Origin: Bradyrhizobium sp. AZCC 2176
Lineage (GTDB): Bacteria; Pseudomonadota; Alphaproteobacteria; Rhizobiales; Xanthobacteraceae
Assembly: GCF_036924645.1 (NCBI RefSeq)
Contig: NZ_JAZHRX010000001.1
Location: 6,723,501 to 6,787,500 of the forward strand
Reading direction: 5' to 3'
Length of the DNA: 64,000 bases
Numbering within the stretch: position 1 is the first letter of the stretch; every line of letters starts with the position of its first letter. The notes beneath the pieces are model-generated. The model searched no databases, was not told the origin of the DNA, and worked only from the letters and a program-made list of their open reading frames with translations. Below, piece by piece: positions 1-7,411 of this stretch. Position numbers and translations under genes: made by a program.

Positions 1-272
1 CATGCAGGCAGACACGCGCGCCAGAGACCACAATTGCGGGGGGTCTCGCGAGAAAGCCCTCGAACTTCTGGAGAAGGAAGAGCCGTCACGCAGCCGAGGA
101 TCGACCAAGTATGGCGCCGCCCGGCAGTTTTGCCCTGTGAAGATTGCCCGCCTGCGCAAACCTCTGCGAAACTCGAGAAGCTGGCGAAACGCTCCCGCTG
201 ATTGATCAGGTTGTGGCCGACGCGTTACCGGGGAAACCCAGCAACGCGCCATATGGATCATTGCATGATTTC
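1..272. other. No gene recognised
   Basis: Left edge of the window. Short open frames exist on the plus strand but have atypical composition and no recognisable motif or convincing ribosome binding site. I see nothing supportable here. Confidence 0.5.
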
Positions 273-446
273 TCAGGCGATTTCGGGAACCCGCCTCATT
301 CCCAATTCGAGCGTTCGCTTCTTGGCGGCGGCCGGTGCGGTGGTAGCGAGCACCTGCTCGATCATTTTGAGGAATGCGAGCCGCTTCCTGATCTCGGCGG
401 CTTGGCGCTCGATGCTCTCGGCCATGGGTTCGATCAATCCAACCAT
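273..446 (-). CDS. Small hypothetical protein
   Basis: A 57-residue frame starting with MVGLIEPMAESIER. It is charged and predicted helical (ERQAAEIRKRLAFLK, then an Ala-rich stretch and KKRT). The frame is open further upstream, but the sequence before this Met is Arg/Ser-rich and looks non-coding, so the internal ATG is preferred although its Shine-Dalgarno is weak. Function unknown; no operon partner. Confidence 0.4.
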   Translation of the reverse strand: MVGLIEPMAESIERQAAEIRKRLAFLKMIEQVLATTAPAAAKKRTLELGMRRVPEIA

Positions 447-755
447 TTTCGCGCGTCGGCTTGGGTGGCGAGCACTCGCAAGGACGACTTGGAAATAAAA
501 TGACCTGCATCTAAAGCGTGACCTTGCAACCCGGTCTATCCGGGAAAATGCGGAAAAGGAAAGACCAAGCGCATTCGCCAACGGCCGGGATCGAGCGCGG
601 CCAGCTTGCCGTTGTGGTTCGGGCCCCGCTGACCGAAGAGGCACCGTTAGTGCCCTACAGAAACCAGTGGCCCGATTCATGCCTGGCCCCGGAGCGCGAG
701 CGCGGGAGATTTCTGTTTTTCAGCACCAATTTTGAGTTGTTGTTGGGAGTACAAC
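447..755. other. Intergenic region
   Basis: About 300 bp between a reverse-strand and a forward-strand small gene. It probably holds both promoters, but I can point to no clear -35/-10 or operator. Only the GGGAG ribosome binding site just before 756 is clear. Confidence 0.4.
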
Positions 756-950
756 ATGATTGACGAGAATCTTGCTCGGCTTCGAACACATCGCAGCAAC
801 ATTCAGCGCTATCGCCATTTGCTAGAAACCAGCCTGACGGACCTCGAACGACAGTTTATTGCCAAGCGCCTTGCGGAAGAACAGTCGGCCATCGAAACGC
901 TCTCTGCGAGTATGCCAGCAACCCCATCCAAGGATCCGCACGCAGCCTAA
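756..950 (+). CDS. Small helical protein, Bradyrhizobium-type
   Basis: A 64-residue protein starting MIDENLARLRTHRSN with a GGGAG Shine-Dalgarno about 8 bases upstream, which decides this start over an in-frame one 24 bases earlier. It is charged and helical (DLERQFIAKRLAEEQSAIE), with a short Pro/Ala tail. It resembles short proteins found in many copies in Bradyrhizobium genomes. No catalytic motif is visible; function unknown. Confidence 0.7.
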   Translation: MIDENLARLRTHRSNIQRYRHLLETSLTDLERQFIAKRLAEEQSAIETLSASMPATPSKDPHAA

Positions 951-1085
951 CAGCAAGCTTTTAAAGCGGCTCCGACGACGCACTTCCGAACTCGGTTTCT
1001 ATCGATATTCTTTGGATTGCTGATGGATGGCCGCACCACGGCCCCAATCGGTCGCAACGATTGGCGGCACGGGGACACGGGAGAG

Positions 1086-2030
1086 TTAGCGGAGTTCCCA
1101 CGTAGATTTGGCCAGAGTTTCTGAAGGCGACTCGCCAAATTGCGAACGATAGCTCCTGGCGAAATCGCCCAGGTGCCAAAAGCCGCAGGCAAGTGCGCAC
1201 GCCTTGACGCTGCCCGTCCCTGCCAGCAGTCGTTGGCGCACGAGCCATAGCCGTCTCAAGCGCAGATATCGATGGAGGCTCATTCCCTGGTATCGCTGAA
1301 CCGCATCGTGCATGGTTCGCACCGAGACGCCGACATGTCGCGCAAGGTCTCCGCTGTAGACCGGACGTCCGATGCTACCGGACAAGACTGCCTGGATATC
1401 CCGGTAAACTTTGAAATGCCCGATGGAGTTCGCGCGAGAGGTCCACTTTGCCTGAACAACGTCGGCGAATGCGGCATCGATAGCGGCAACCAGGGACTCG
1501 CGCATCGCGGAGGAAGCGTGGCCGACTTCGGAGGCATTGAAGTCCGACGAGTTTGATAGGATCTGCTTCACCTGCTCGCGGAGCCGATAATGCGCAGATG
1601 TGCTCGTTTCAAACACCTTCCAATTCGGACTCGCCTGGGGCCACCCACGATCTTGCATTTCCTGCGTGAAGATAACCGACGTGAACTGTCGCTCGGTCCG
1701 TTCGACCGTGGTGTATGCAGCACCATTACGTCCGATCACGATAGCCGACCGGTCTCTTTCGACGCCGTTGAAGCGGATCGGCGAACCATCGTCCATCGAA
1801 AATCCGACGGCGGTGCAATTTGGGGCAAGGTGGCCTTCCGCAATTCGCGGGAAGGACTGAGCGAAATTGATGTCGCAACCCGGTAGATTCAGGATGGTTT
1901 GCGCAGCCGAGATTCTCCGCACGAGAGGGGTGAATTCCACGGCCAGATTTCGCACGGCAGTTCGATACTGATCAATGTCGCTGAAGCGGAATACTTTTGG
2001 CGCGAGTGTTGGCAGAGCGTCGCTGTTCAT
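1086..2030 (-). CDS. AraC-family transcriptional regulator
   Basis: About 314 residues from the internal ATG (an in-frame GTG lies 24 bases upstream). The C-terminal ~100 residues form the AraC/XylS double helix-turn-helix: the first around SGDLARHVGVSVRTMHDAV, the second ACALACGFWHLGDFARSY followed by the family signature FGESPSETL. The N-terminal two thirds fit an AraC-binding-like sensor domain with no identifiable ligand site. Monocistronic as far as can be seen. The target is unknown; the divergent region 2031-2457 may carry its operator. Confidence 0.85.
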   Translation of the reverse strand: MNSDALPTLAPKVFRFSDIDQYRTAVRNLAVEFTPLVRRISAAQTILNLPGCDINFAQSFPRIAEGHLAPNCTAVGFSMDDGSPIRFNGVERDRSAIVIGRNGAAYTTVERTERQFTSVIFTQEMQDRGWPQASPNWKVFETSTSAHYRLREQVKQILSNSSDFNASEVGHASSAMRESLVAAIDAAFADVVQAKWTSRANSIGHFKVYRDIQAVLSGSIGRPVYSGDLARHVGVSVRTMHDAVQRYQGMSLHRYLRLRRLWLVRQRLLAGTGSVKACALACGFWHLGDFARSYRSQFGESPSETLAKSTWELR

Positions 2031-2457
2031 CAGGCAATAGGCGTTCGCAACCACGGTCGGGTCGGCAGTATATCATTGACTCCCGAACGGAGTTTGACGT
2101 CCGTCAACGTCTGACCCCCCGGAATATTACGGATAGCGTCAGGCCGGCGGAAAAAGAACGGCCTCAGCATCTTCTCGGGGCTGCCGAATTTCGACACTGT
2201 TCGCACCGAATTTTCGGTACCAGACCACCATCACTGCCGAATACATAACCCTGCATTAACTACTATAGCGTGATCATTCCACCACTTGCACGGGCATTCA
2301 ACAGCCGACTAGCGCAGCCTGGTTTCTTACCGCCTGCGCAAATCTAGCCAGAGCTGGGCTGTCCGAGAGGTGCGCATGCGTGTGGTTTTCGAGTTTTTTG
2401 TCATTAATTTTTTTTACGCTTCCTACAAAACGAAGCGCCCGATTGCGGTAATTGCGA
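2031..2457. other. Long intergenic region upstream of AraC-type gene
   Basis: About 430 bp between divergently oriented genes. It contains locally AT-richer stretches (for example around 2250-2280 and 2395-2420) that would suit promoters. I see no open frame with coding character and no clear inverted repeat. Confidence 0.4.
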
Positions 2458-2778
2458 ATGTCCACGGTCCAAAATTTTCATCGGCTTCACCACGGGAAAC
2501 CCCAAGCAGACCGCTCGCGTCGGAGACCATTTGATGCTCTGACCCACGTCGCGGCGCTGCTGTCGAGCGTTGAGGGTCTGCAGATTGACACAAGGGAGGA
2601 TTTGCGCCGCGCCATCCTCGTTCTTGATCTCGCAAACATGTGCATCCAAGTGTTCATCGGACAGATCGGGAGTGGTGCAGCCAAAGAACATTTGCTGGCG
2701 CAGTCCGCGAGGATCGATCACCTCATTGAAGCTGCGCGTCGCGAGGCCGCGCATTTCCGAGTTCCAATATTGCTCTAG
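2458..2778 (+). CDS. Hypothetical protein
   Basis: About 106 residues from ATG 2458 (MSTVQNFH). The C-terminal two thirds have good coding character: LQIDTREDLRRAILVLDLAN, CIQVFIGQIGSG and a helical end RIDHLIEAARREAAHF. The reverse-strand frame opposite looks like a shadow because it lacks such periodicity. It lies just upstream of a PilZ gene on the same strand and may share a transcript. Function unknown. Confidence 0.6.
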   Translation: MSTVQNFHRLHHGKPQADRSRRRPFDALTHVAALLSSVEGLQIDTREDLRRAILVLDLANMCIQVFIGQIGSGAAKEHLLAQSARIDHLIEAARREAAHFRVPILL

Positions 2779-2811
2779 TTAAACTTGATGCCTTTACTCC
2801 AGGGAATTGCG

Positions 2812-3135
2812 ATGAGGTGGAATAATCGAAAGACAGCCCGCGTTCAGTTTGAACACAAGCACCTCGTCAACCTCATGGGTGTTGATGGGACATGGCGACG
2901 AACTTGCACCCTTCTCGACGCTTCTGAAACCGGCGCCAAGCTTGAGGTAGAAGGCTCTACCGACGCCCTCAAGACAGAAGAATTTTTCCTGGTTCTATCC
3001 TCCACCGGTATGGCATTTCGCCGGTGCGAGTTGGTTTGGGTCAACGGGCCACAGGTAGGCGTGCGGTTCGTCACTGAGAAGACAAAGAAGAAAAACTACC
3101 CGAGCAAGAATGACCATTCCGTTGGTGCGCAGTAA
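2812..3135 (+). CDS. PilZ domain protein
   Basis: About 107 residues from MRWNNRKTARVQF. The sequence follows the PilZ pattern: an Arg-containing N-terminal segment (RKTARV), a beta strand ending in LLDASETGAKLEV (equivalent of the D/NxSxxG motif), and a C-terminal strand ELVWVNGPQVGVRFV. PilZ domains bind cyclic di-GMP, but the classical RxxxR motif is only partly kept (N-terminal RKTAR), so binding is not certain. It ends in a Lys-rich tail. The HD-GYP phosphodiesterase 0.3 kb downstream is a plausible functional neighbour. Confidence 0.75.
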   Translation: MRWNNRKTARVQFEHKHLVNLMGVDGTWRRTCTLLDASETGAKLEVEGSTDALKTEEFFLVLSSTGMAFRRCELVWVNGPQVGVRFVTEKTKKKNYPSKNDHSVGAQ

Positions 3136-3178
3136 GTCAACCTTGCAGAATCAGACCTTGGATGACCGGCGATCTCAC

Positions 3179-3406
3179 ATGCAGCTAGTCTCTTCGCGAA
3201 CGATCTCCTTCATCGATGTCCCCTCTCTCGCAATTGTTGAGGCCAAAGAAGTTCTATTTCATGACGAGGGAAAGGGCTTTCTCCTCTATCTCTCCGGCGG
3301 AGACTTGTCGTCAACGGCCGAAGAGCGAGTCGTGTTCCTGGAATTACGGGAGGCGCTGATCTGGTTGAACGAGCCCCCTGAGGATCAGGGATCGTTTTGG
3401 CCATGA
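3179..3406 (+). CDS. Hypothetical protein
   Basis: A 75-residue frame from MQLVSSRTISFIDVP; an upstream in-frame ATG at 3110 would overlap the PilZ gene, so the internal start is preferred. Features include VEAKEVLFHDEGKGFLLYL and ELREALIWLNEPP. It looks like a small beta/alpha protein family common in Bradyrhizobium. It sits between PilZ and HD-GYP genes on the same strand. Function unknown. Confidence 0.6.
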   Translation: MQLVSSRTISFIDVPSLAIVEAKEVLFHDEGKGFLLYLSGGDLSSTAEERVVFLELREALIWLNEPPEDQGSFWP

Positions 3407-3441
3407 AGACGCGCAAGTAAGCCGCTCAACGGACGGCCCTC

Positions 3442-4491
3442 ATGTTTGTGCATATTCTGGCTGATGATGCCGCCAAGCTATCCGACCTTTGCAGCATCCT
3501 TGACCGCAGATGTCGCGTAGCAGCGGAACGGCTCGATGTCGACGCAAAGCTCTCGCAGGCGCCTCACGCTATGGTTGTCCGGGCCGATCTACGTATCGTC
3601 GAAAACATCGCGGCTCTCAAGAAGAGGAGTGCCCGCATGGCCAAGGTCCCAAAGCGCATATTCCTCGTCGAAGAACCGTCTCACGCCTGCATCTCGCAGG
3701 CCTATGCCCTGGGAGCCACGCTCGTTCTACCGAGCACAATCAACCAGTCCAGATTGCTCGCCGCATTGGCCGATCCGGCTGGACCAGAACGCGCCTCGTC
3801 AACCGCCGCGTCGCGGCACGACAACACGGTTGAGGTCGCGGCTACCGCCATTGGATCGATGTTCACCGCGGTGTCGTTGGGCGAGCCGATAGATGTGATC
3901 GGGACGAAAGAAGCTGGCAGGAAAATCGCCGATCGCATCACAGAGCGCGGGCTCACTGAATGGCTCACGACCGTGCGGCGCCATCACGAAGGGACCTACC
4001 AGCACTGTCTTCTCGTTACCGGTGTGGCCATCGACTTTGGGCTTAGCCTGGGACTGAGGAGCACCGATCTTGAGCGGCTGTACTCTGCCGCCATGTTTCA
4101 TGATATCGGCAAAGCAACCATCCCGCTGGCGATACTGGACAAGCCCGAACGGCTGGACGTCGAGGAGCGCGCACTTATCGAGACGCATCCGGTGGCGGGA
4201 TACGATTTCCTGAAAACTCACACAGGTATTTCCGCTGAGATCCTGGATGCTGTCCGGCATCATCACGAATATCTCGATGGCAGCGGATATCCGGATGCGC
4301 TCTGTGCCGAGGGTATCACTGATATCGTTCGAATGCTGACCATCTCCGATATCTTCGCCGCGCTGATTGAGCACCGGCACTACAAGCCCACCATGCCTCG
4401 GGCGGAGGCCTACAGCATTCTTTCCAGGATGGAGGGAAAGCTGGAAAAGCCCCTCCTGGCTGTGTTCAAGGAGGTCGCACTGACCAGGTAG
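3442..4491 (+). CDS. HD-GYP domain phosphodiesterase
   Basis: A 349-residue protein. The N-terminal ~110 residues resemble a degenerate receiver-like fold with no conserved phospho-acceptor Asp. The C-terminal half is an HD-GYP domain: HHEGTYQHCLL, then FHDIGKATIP (HD pair near residue 220), ETHPVAGYDFL, VRHHHEYLDGSGYPD (GYP near 282) and ISDIFAAL. HD-GYP proteins hydrolyse cyclic di-GMP with a di- or tri-metal centre, and the His/Asp ligands are present here. Likely cytosolic, since no membrane segment is visible. Its neighbour PilZ gene fits a c-di-GMP context. No strong Shine-Dalgarno is visible. Confidence 0.9.
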   Translation: MFVHILADDAAKLSDLCSILDRRCRVAAERLDVDAKLSQAPHAMVVRADLRIVENIAALKKRSARMAKVPKRIFLVEEPSHACISQAYALGATLVLPSTINQSRLLAALADPAGPERASSTAASRHDNTVEVAATAIGSMFTAVSLGEPIDVIGTKEAGRKIADRITERGLTEWLTTVRRHHEGTYQHCLLVTGVAIDFGLSLGLRSTDLERLYSAAMFHDIGKATIPLAILDKPERLDVEERALIETHPVAGYDFLKTHTGISAEILDAVRHHHEYLDGSGYPDALCAEGITDIVRMLTISDIFAALIEHRHYKPTMPRAEAYSILSRMEGKLEKPLLAVFKEVALTR

Positions 4492-4686
4492 CCGAGCATT
4501 GACCGTGGGTCACCGAAACTGGCTAAACCCACCGACGTTGATCGCGCGCTTGAGCCCAAAAAAGTGCGACTGCAGCCGCGGTAAAGCTTGCAGGTTCTGG
4601 TCCTATCGGAAACAAGGCTTTTCGCGACTAGCCCAAAGCAGTATACTACTTCTATTGCACTTTGTTTGTTGGGTTGGGGACCTATT

Positions 4687-4881
4687 ATGTTGGATGACGA
4701 ATTTAAGAGACAGCGCGCCCAAACTGTACGCGATCTTGCAGAGAAAGCCGACCCATTCATCAAAAGGCGTCTTCTTGATCTCGCAGCGAGATATGAAGAC
4801 AACGGCCAGCTCTCTCATGTCACCAAGACACCAAACGACCTGCAGTTCGTTAGCCATAGCAACGACGGTTCGGAACGTTAA
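4687..4881 (+). CDS. Small hypothetical protein
   Basis: A 64-residue protein beginning MLDDEFKRQRAQTVRDLAEK. It is charged and helical (ADPFIKRRLLDLAARYED) with a Ser/Thr-rich tail. The frame extends upstream, but that part is non-coding in character; GGGGAC lies a few bases upstream of ATG 4687. It resembles short, repeated Bradyrhizobium proteins. Function unknown. Confidence 0.65.
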   Translation: MLDDEFKRQRAQTVRDLAEKADPFIKRRLLDLAARYEDNGQLSHVTKTPNDLQFVSHSNDGSER

Positions 4882-4917
4882 GCCGGAAAGGCGGGCCGCG
4901 GCGACGCCATGTGCCGG

Positions 4918-4951
4918 CTAGTAGGGCTGGGTTGAAGGCGAAGGGAAAATG
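4918..4951 (+). repeat. Decayed RHH 3' tail / leader
   Basis: CTAGTAGGGCTGGGTTGAAG and what follows match the 3' end of ribbon-helix-helix genes (encoded LVELGLKxKxK, stop TGA) with one base missing. The TGA overlaps the ATG of the next gene as ATGA. The same arrangement occurs near 60050, 60200 and 60400. GAAGG can act as its ribosome binding site. Confidence 0.45.
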
Positions 4952-5236
4952 AGCGCAGCGGACAAACTTCATCAATTCGCAGAAATGTTAGCCGCGGCGT
5001 CGTCTAGAGCCCGCGTGGCCGAACCTTCACAGATCAATCCAATTGCCACGGAGAACACTACCGTCGATGGTGCCGCGGTAAAGCTTGAATCTGCCGTGGC
5101 TGCAGCTACCCCTGAGGCTGGACGCGAAAACGACGCCGATTCTGATGTCCAGCCGCCACTAGGCGTACGTTGCGCGCGTTATTTGGCAACACGCGCTTCC
5201 TCCTTCCTGGTCACATGCCAGATCACGACGTGGTAA
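4949..5236 (+). CDS. Hypothetical Ala-rich protein
   Basis: A 95-residue frame from MSAADKLHQFAEMLAAASSR. The first ~75 residues are Ala/Glu-rich and plausible. The last ~20 lie opposite the 3' end of the convergent secreted-protein gene and look non-native, so the original 3' end may have been lost. The start overlaps a decayed RHH tail. Function unknown. Confidence 0.5.
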   Translation: MSAADKLHQFAEMLAAASSRARVAEPSQINPIATENTTVDGAAVKLESAVAAATPEAGRENDADSDVQPPLGVRCARYLATRASSFLVTCQITTW

Positions 5237-5790
5237 TGCGGCACGTCCACGCCGGGGTGACCCGGGTTGAAGTAGAGGCTGACGTGGTCGAGCGCTGCGC
5301 CAGCGAACCCCGGCGCCTCCAATAGCTTGCGATCGTCGATGTCTCTTGTCGGGACCATATACAGGGTCGCCATCAAGCGATCCTTGCGGTCGAAGCACAG
5401 GAATGGTCCGAGCGGCAAAGTTTCGGGCTTGACAAAGAGGATGCCCAGGCTGGGAAAGAACTTTGGGAAGTTCACGAGGTCGCTAACGCGCTTGTATCCG
5501 TTCTTTTCGGCAATCTTCCGCTGATTTGGAGGCGGACGAACGACCTGGTGCTTCCTGCGCGCTTTGCCGCCTCTGTGAGCGGCTGTTTTGGGTTTTCCGA
5601 CCTTGTCGGCCGTTTGCACCCTGGTCGGTGCGAGCACCTGCGGTGCCGCGGGTTGGGCTGGACCAAATTGGGGTTGACCAAACTGCGGCTGGCCAAACTG
5701 GGGTTGGCCAAATTGGGCGGCAGGCTGCCTCACGTCGGCGATCAATCCGAGCAACGCGACTAGAGCTGCGGTCACCAGCGCATTGCGCAT
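5179..5790 (-). CDS. Secreted protein with QFGQP repeats
   Basis: About 203 residues from MRNALVTAALVALLGLIADV, a good signal peptide, so the protein is probably periplasmic. After cleavage near AAQ come tandem pentapeptides QFGQP (about four), then a Lys/Arg-rich linker and a C-terminal domain with KKFFPS-like and LYMVPTRDIDDRKLLEAPG segments and a His-rich end (DVPHYHVVIWHV). No enzyme family recognised. It starts 20 bases after the TAXI-type gene on the same strand, so the two are probably co-transcribed. Confidence 0.75.
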   Translation of the reverse strand: MRNALVTAALVALLGLIADVRQPAAQFGQPQFGQPQFGQPQFGPAQPAAPQVLAPTRVQTADKVGKPKTAAHRGGKARRKHQVVRPPPNQRKIAEKNGYKRVSDLVNFPKFFPSLGILFVKPETLPLGPFLCFDRKDRLMATLYMVPTRDIDDRKLLEAPGFAGAALDHVSLYFNPGHPGVDVPHYHVVIWHVTRKEEARVAK

Positions 5791-5810
5791 CTTGATTTCC
5801 CAATCTTTGC

Positions 5811-7001
5811 TCACCTGCCCTGCTGGCGTTCTCGCCACCGCATGAAGTCCTGGAACAACTCTTCGCGGTCCGGCGGACTGCTGGTTGGCTTCTGCTCGAG
5901 GAAGCGGCCGAACGCCTTGCGAAGCGCGGCCTCTCCGCCCGATTGCCGCTGGAGCCAGCGCTCTGCCGGTCGAAATCGTCGCCAACCAGGGAGCACCTCA
6001 TGCAAATTCACCTCTCGCCATTTGGGATGGTGAGCGTCGCCGAGAAATTCAGGAAACCGCGAGAACAACGTGTCGACAAACAATTCCAGGAGCTGAAACC
6101 GCTCGCTACGGGTCGGCCAGTTGTAGGCGAAAAGAGCGCATTTGATCGCGATCGTGTCGACGCTTTCACCGGTCCCAACGATGTTTGGGTAATCCTCGCG
6201 GCGGAAGGTCGATGGCAAATAATCTTGCTGCAGTGCTTTGGAATAGGGAATCGGCAGCAAGTGAATGCCATCAGCTTGCGCGTAGCGGGCCAGGACGTTG
6301 ACCGGTTTTGCCGAAACCAGCAGGCTGGCGAAGATTTGCCCCCTCCTCATTCCATCCAGCGCGGCGTCTAGCCCTAGGTTCAACTCGCTGATCTTCACCT
6401 CCAGACGGTTGAGTACCTCACGGCCAAGCACAGCGGCAGCACTGCCTTCTTCGCCGAGATTCACCCTCTTTCCCTCAAGATCTGCCAGGCTCCTGATCTC
6501 AGACCGCGTGAGGAGATGGAACTCTTCGACAAAAAGTGGGGTGATGTAGACGAGCTTGTTCTGGATGTCTGCGATCGTCCTTGTCTCCCGGAGCCGGTCG
6601 ACCAGGACGACAGGCGCGATCGCCATGTCGGCCCCTGCTAGCGTAAGCACGTCCAGGATGTTGCGGATGCGACCGTTTCCCACCATTGGCAGCACCCGCA
6701 ACGCGACCTCGCCGCGAGGACCGGTCTCCTGGCCGCTTGCCAGCGTGGTCGCAATGTCTTGAGCTATGGCGAACTCGGTGCTTTGCGGCGGACCGGTTAC
6801 CAATCCCGCGGTGTACGGGCTCACAGCTATTCCGGCTTCCTTCCTGGGAGGACTTTCCTTCGGCGCAGACACTTTGGCGGGTTCACTCGAAGAAACGGAT
6901 GGTCGGGTTTGGGCGAGGACCCCCTGGGCCTGTTGGCCGAGCCAAGCCGCTGCAATGAATGCGATCAACAAACCGACCCGCACCGCTCCGCAGGCCCTCA
7001 T
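5811..7001 (-). CDS. TAXI-family TRAP solute-binding protein
   Basis: A 396-residue protein with an N-terminal signal peptide (GLLIAFIAAAWLGQQAQG). The body matches TAXI-type solute receptors: GLVTGPPQSTEFAIAQDIAT, an internal VLPMVGNGRIRNILDVL segment, GADMAIAPVVLVDRL, EEFHLLTRSEIRSLADLEGK and a helical C-terminus. TAXI proteins normally deliver ligand to a TRAP membrane permease, but none is encoded nearby, so it may act as an orphan receptor. It is the first gene of a likely two-gene unit with the QFGQP protein. Confidence 0.8.
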   Translation of the reverse strand: MRACGAVRVGLLIAFIAAAWLGQQAQGVLAQTRPSVSSSEPAKVSAPKESPPRKEAGIAVSPYTAGLVTGPPQSTEFAIAQDIATTLASGQETGPRGEVALRVLPMVGNGRIRNILDVLTLAGADMAIAPVVLVDRLRETRTIADIQNKLVYITPLFVEEFHLLTRSEIRSLADLEGKRVNLGEEGSAAAVLGREVLNRLEVKISELNLGLDAALDGMRRGQIFASLLVSAKPVNVLARYAQADGIHLLPIPYSKALQQDYLPSTFRREDYPNIVGTGESVDTIAIKCALFAYNWPTRSERFQLLELFVDTLFSRFPEFLGDAHHPKWREVNLHEVLPGWRRFRPAERWLQRQSGGEAALRKAFGRFLEQKPTSSPPDREELFQDFMRWRERQQGR

Positions 7002-7411
7002 TGTTCACACCTGTTCGATAGACCGGCCCTCCCCTGGGCGTGACGTTCGCTCACCGTCGCCGAAAAAGCTTGAGCCGACATCGTCATCCCGCCAGGTCAG
7101 AAGCACGACCGGCGGAAGGGATTTGCTTCGCTTTTCCAACGCGCCTAGAGCAGCGGCGTTCCTTTGTCGGGGATGCCTGCGGCCAACGGTCCGCGTCCGT
7201 TCTGGGGTCATTCGCGTCGGTTTCACCGGGTCGCGATCACGTCTCATCTACCCGAAAAGCGGACTATTTCAGGGGCCGTCGGCATGTCTCAAAGGTGCCA
7301 GCAACTTTCCTTCACATGCAGTCAGCTCGTGGCGTTTCCCGGTGCCCTCCCGGCCATTTTGCAGTAGTCTGACAGACGTGGTGCTCTGAAGATGCGAACC
7401 GGGAGGAGCCC
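7002..7411. other. Intergenic region with dispersed repeat
   Basis: Divergent intergenic region of about 410 bp. Apart from one copy of the dispersed ~95-bp repeat (7209-7300) I see no gene. The cyclase ribosome binding site GGGAGGAG lies just before 7412. Confidence 0.5.
7209..7300 (+). repeat. Dispersed ~95-bp repeat, copy 1
   Basis: Pattern: TTCGCGTCGGTTT, a variable stretch, CTACCCGAAAAGCGGACT, then GTCGGCATGTCTCAAAGGTG. Related copies lie at 36242 (reverse), 41160, 45015, 49825 and 57300. All are intergenic. Confidence 0.65.

Noticed and set aside
5673..5722. Tandem direct repeats looking like a small array
   Set aside because: They encode the QFGQP pentapeptides of a secreted protein and lack spacer variation, so this is not a CRISPR array.
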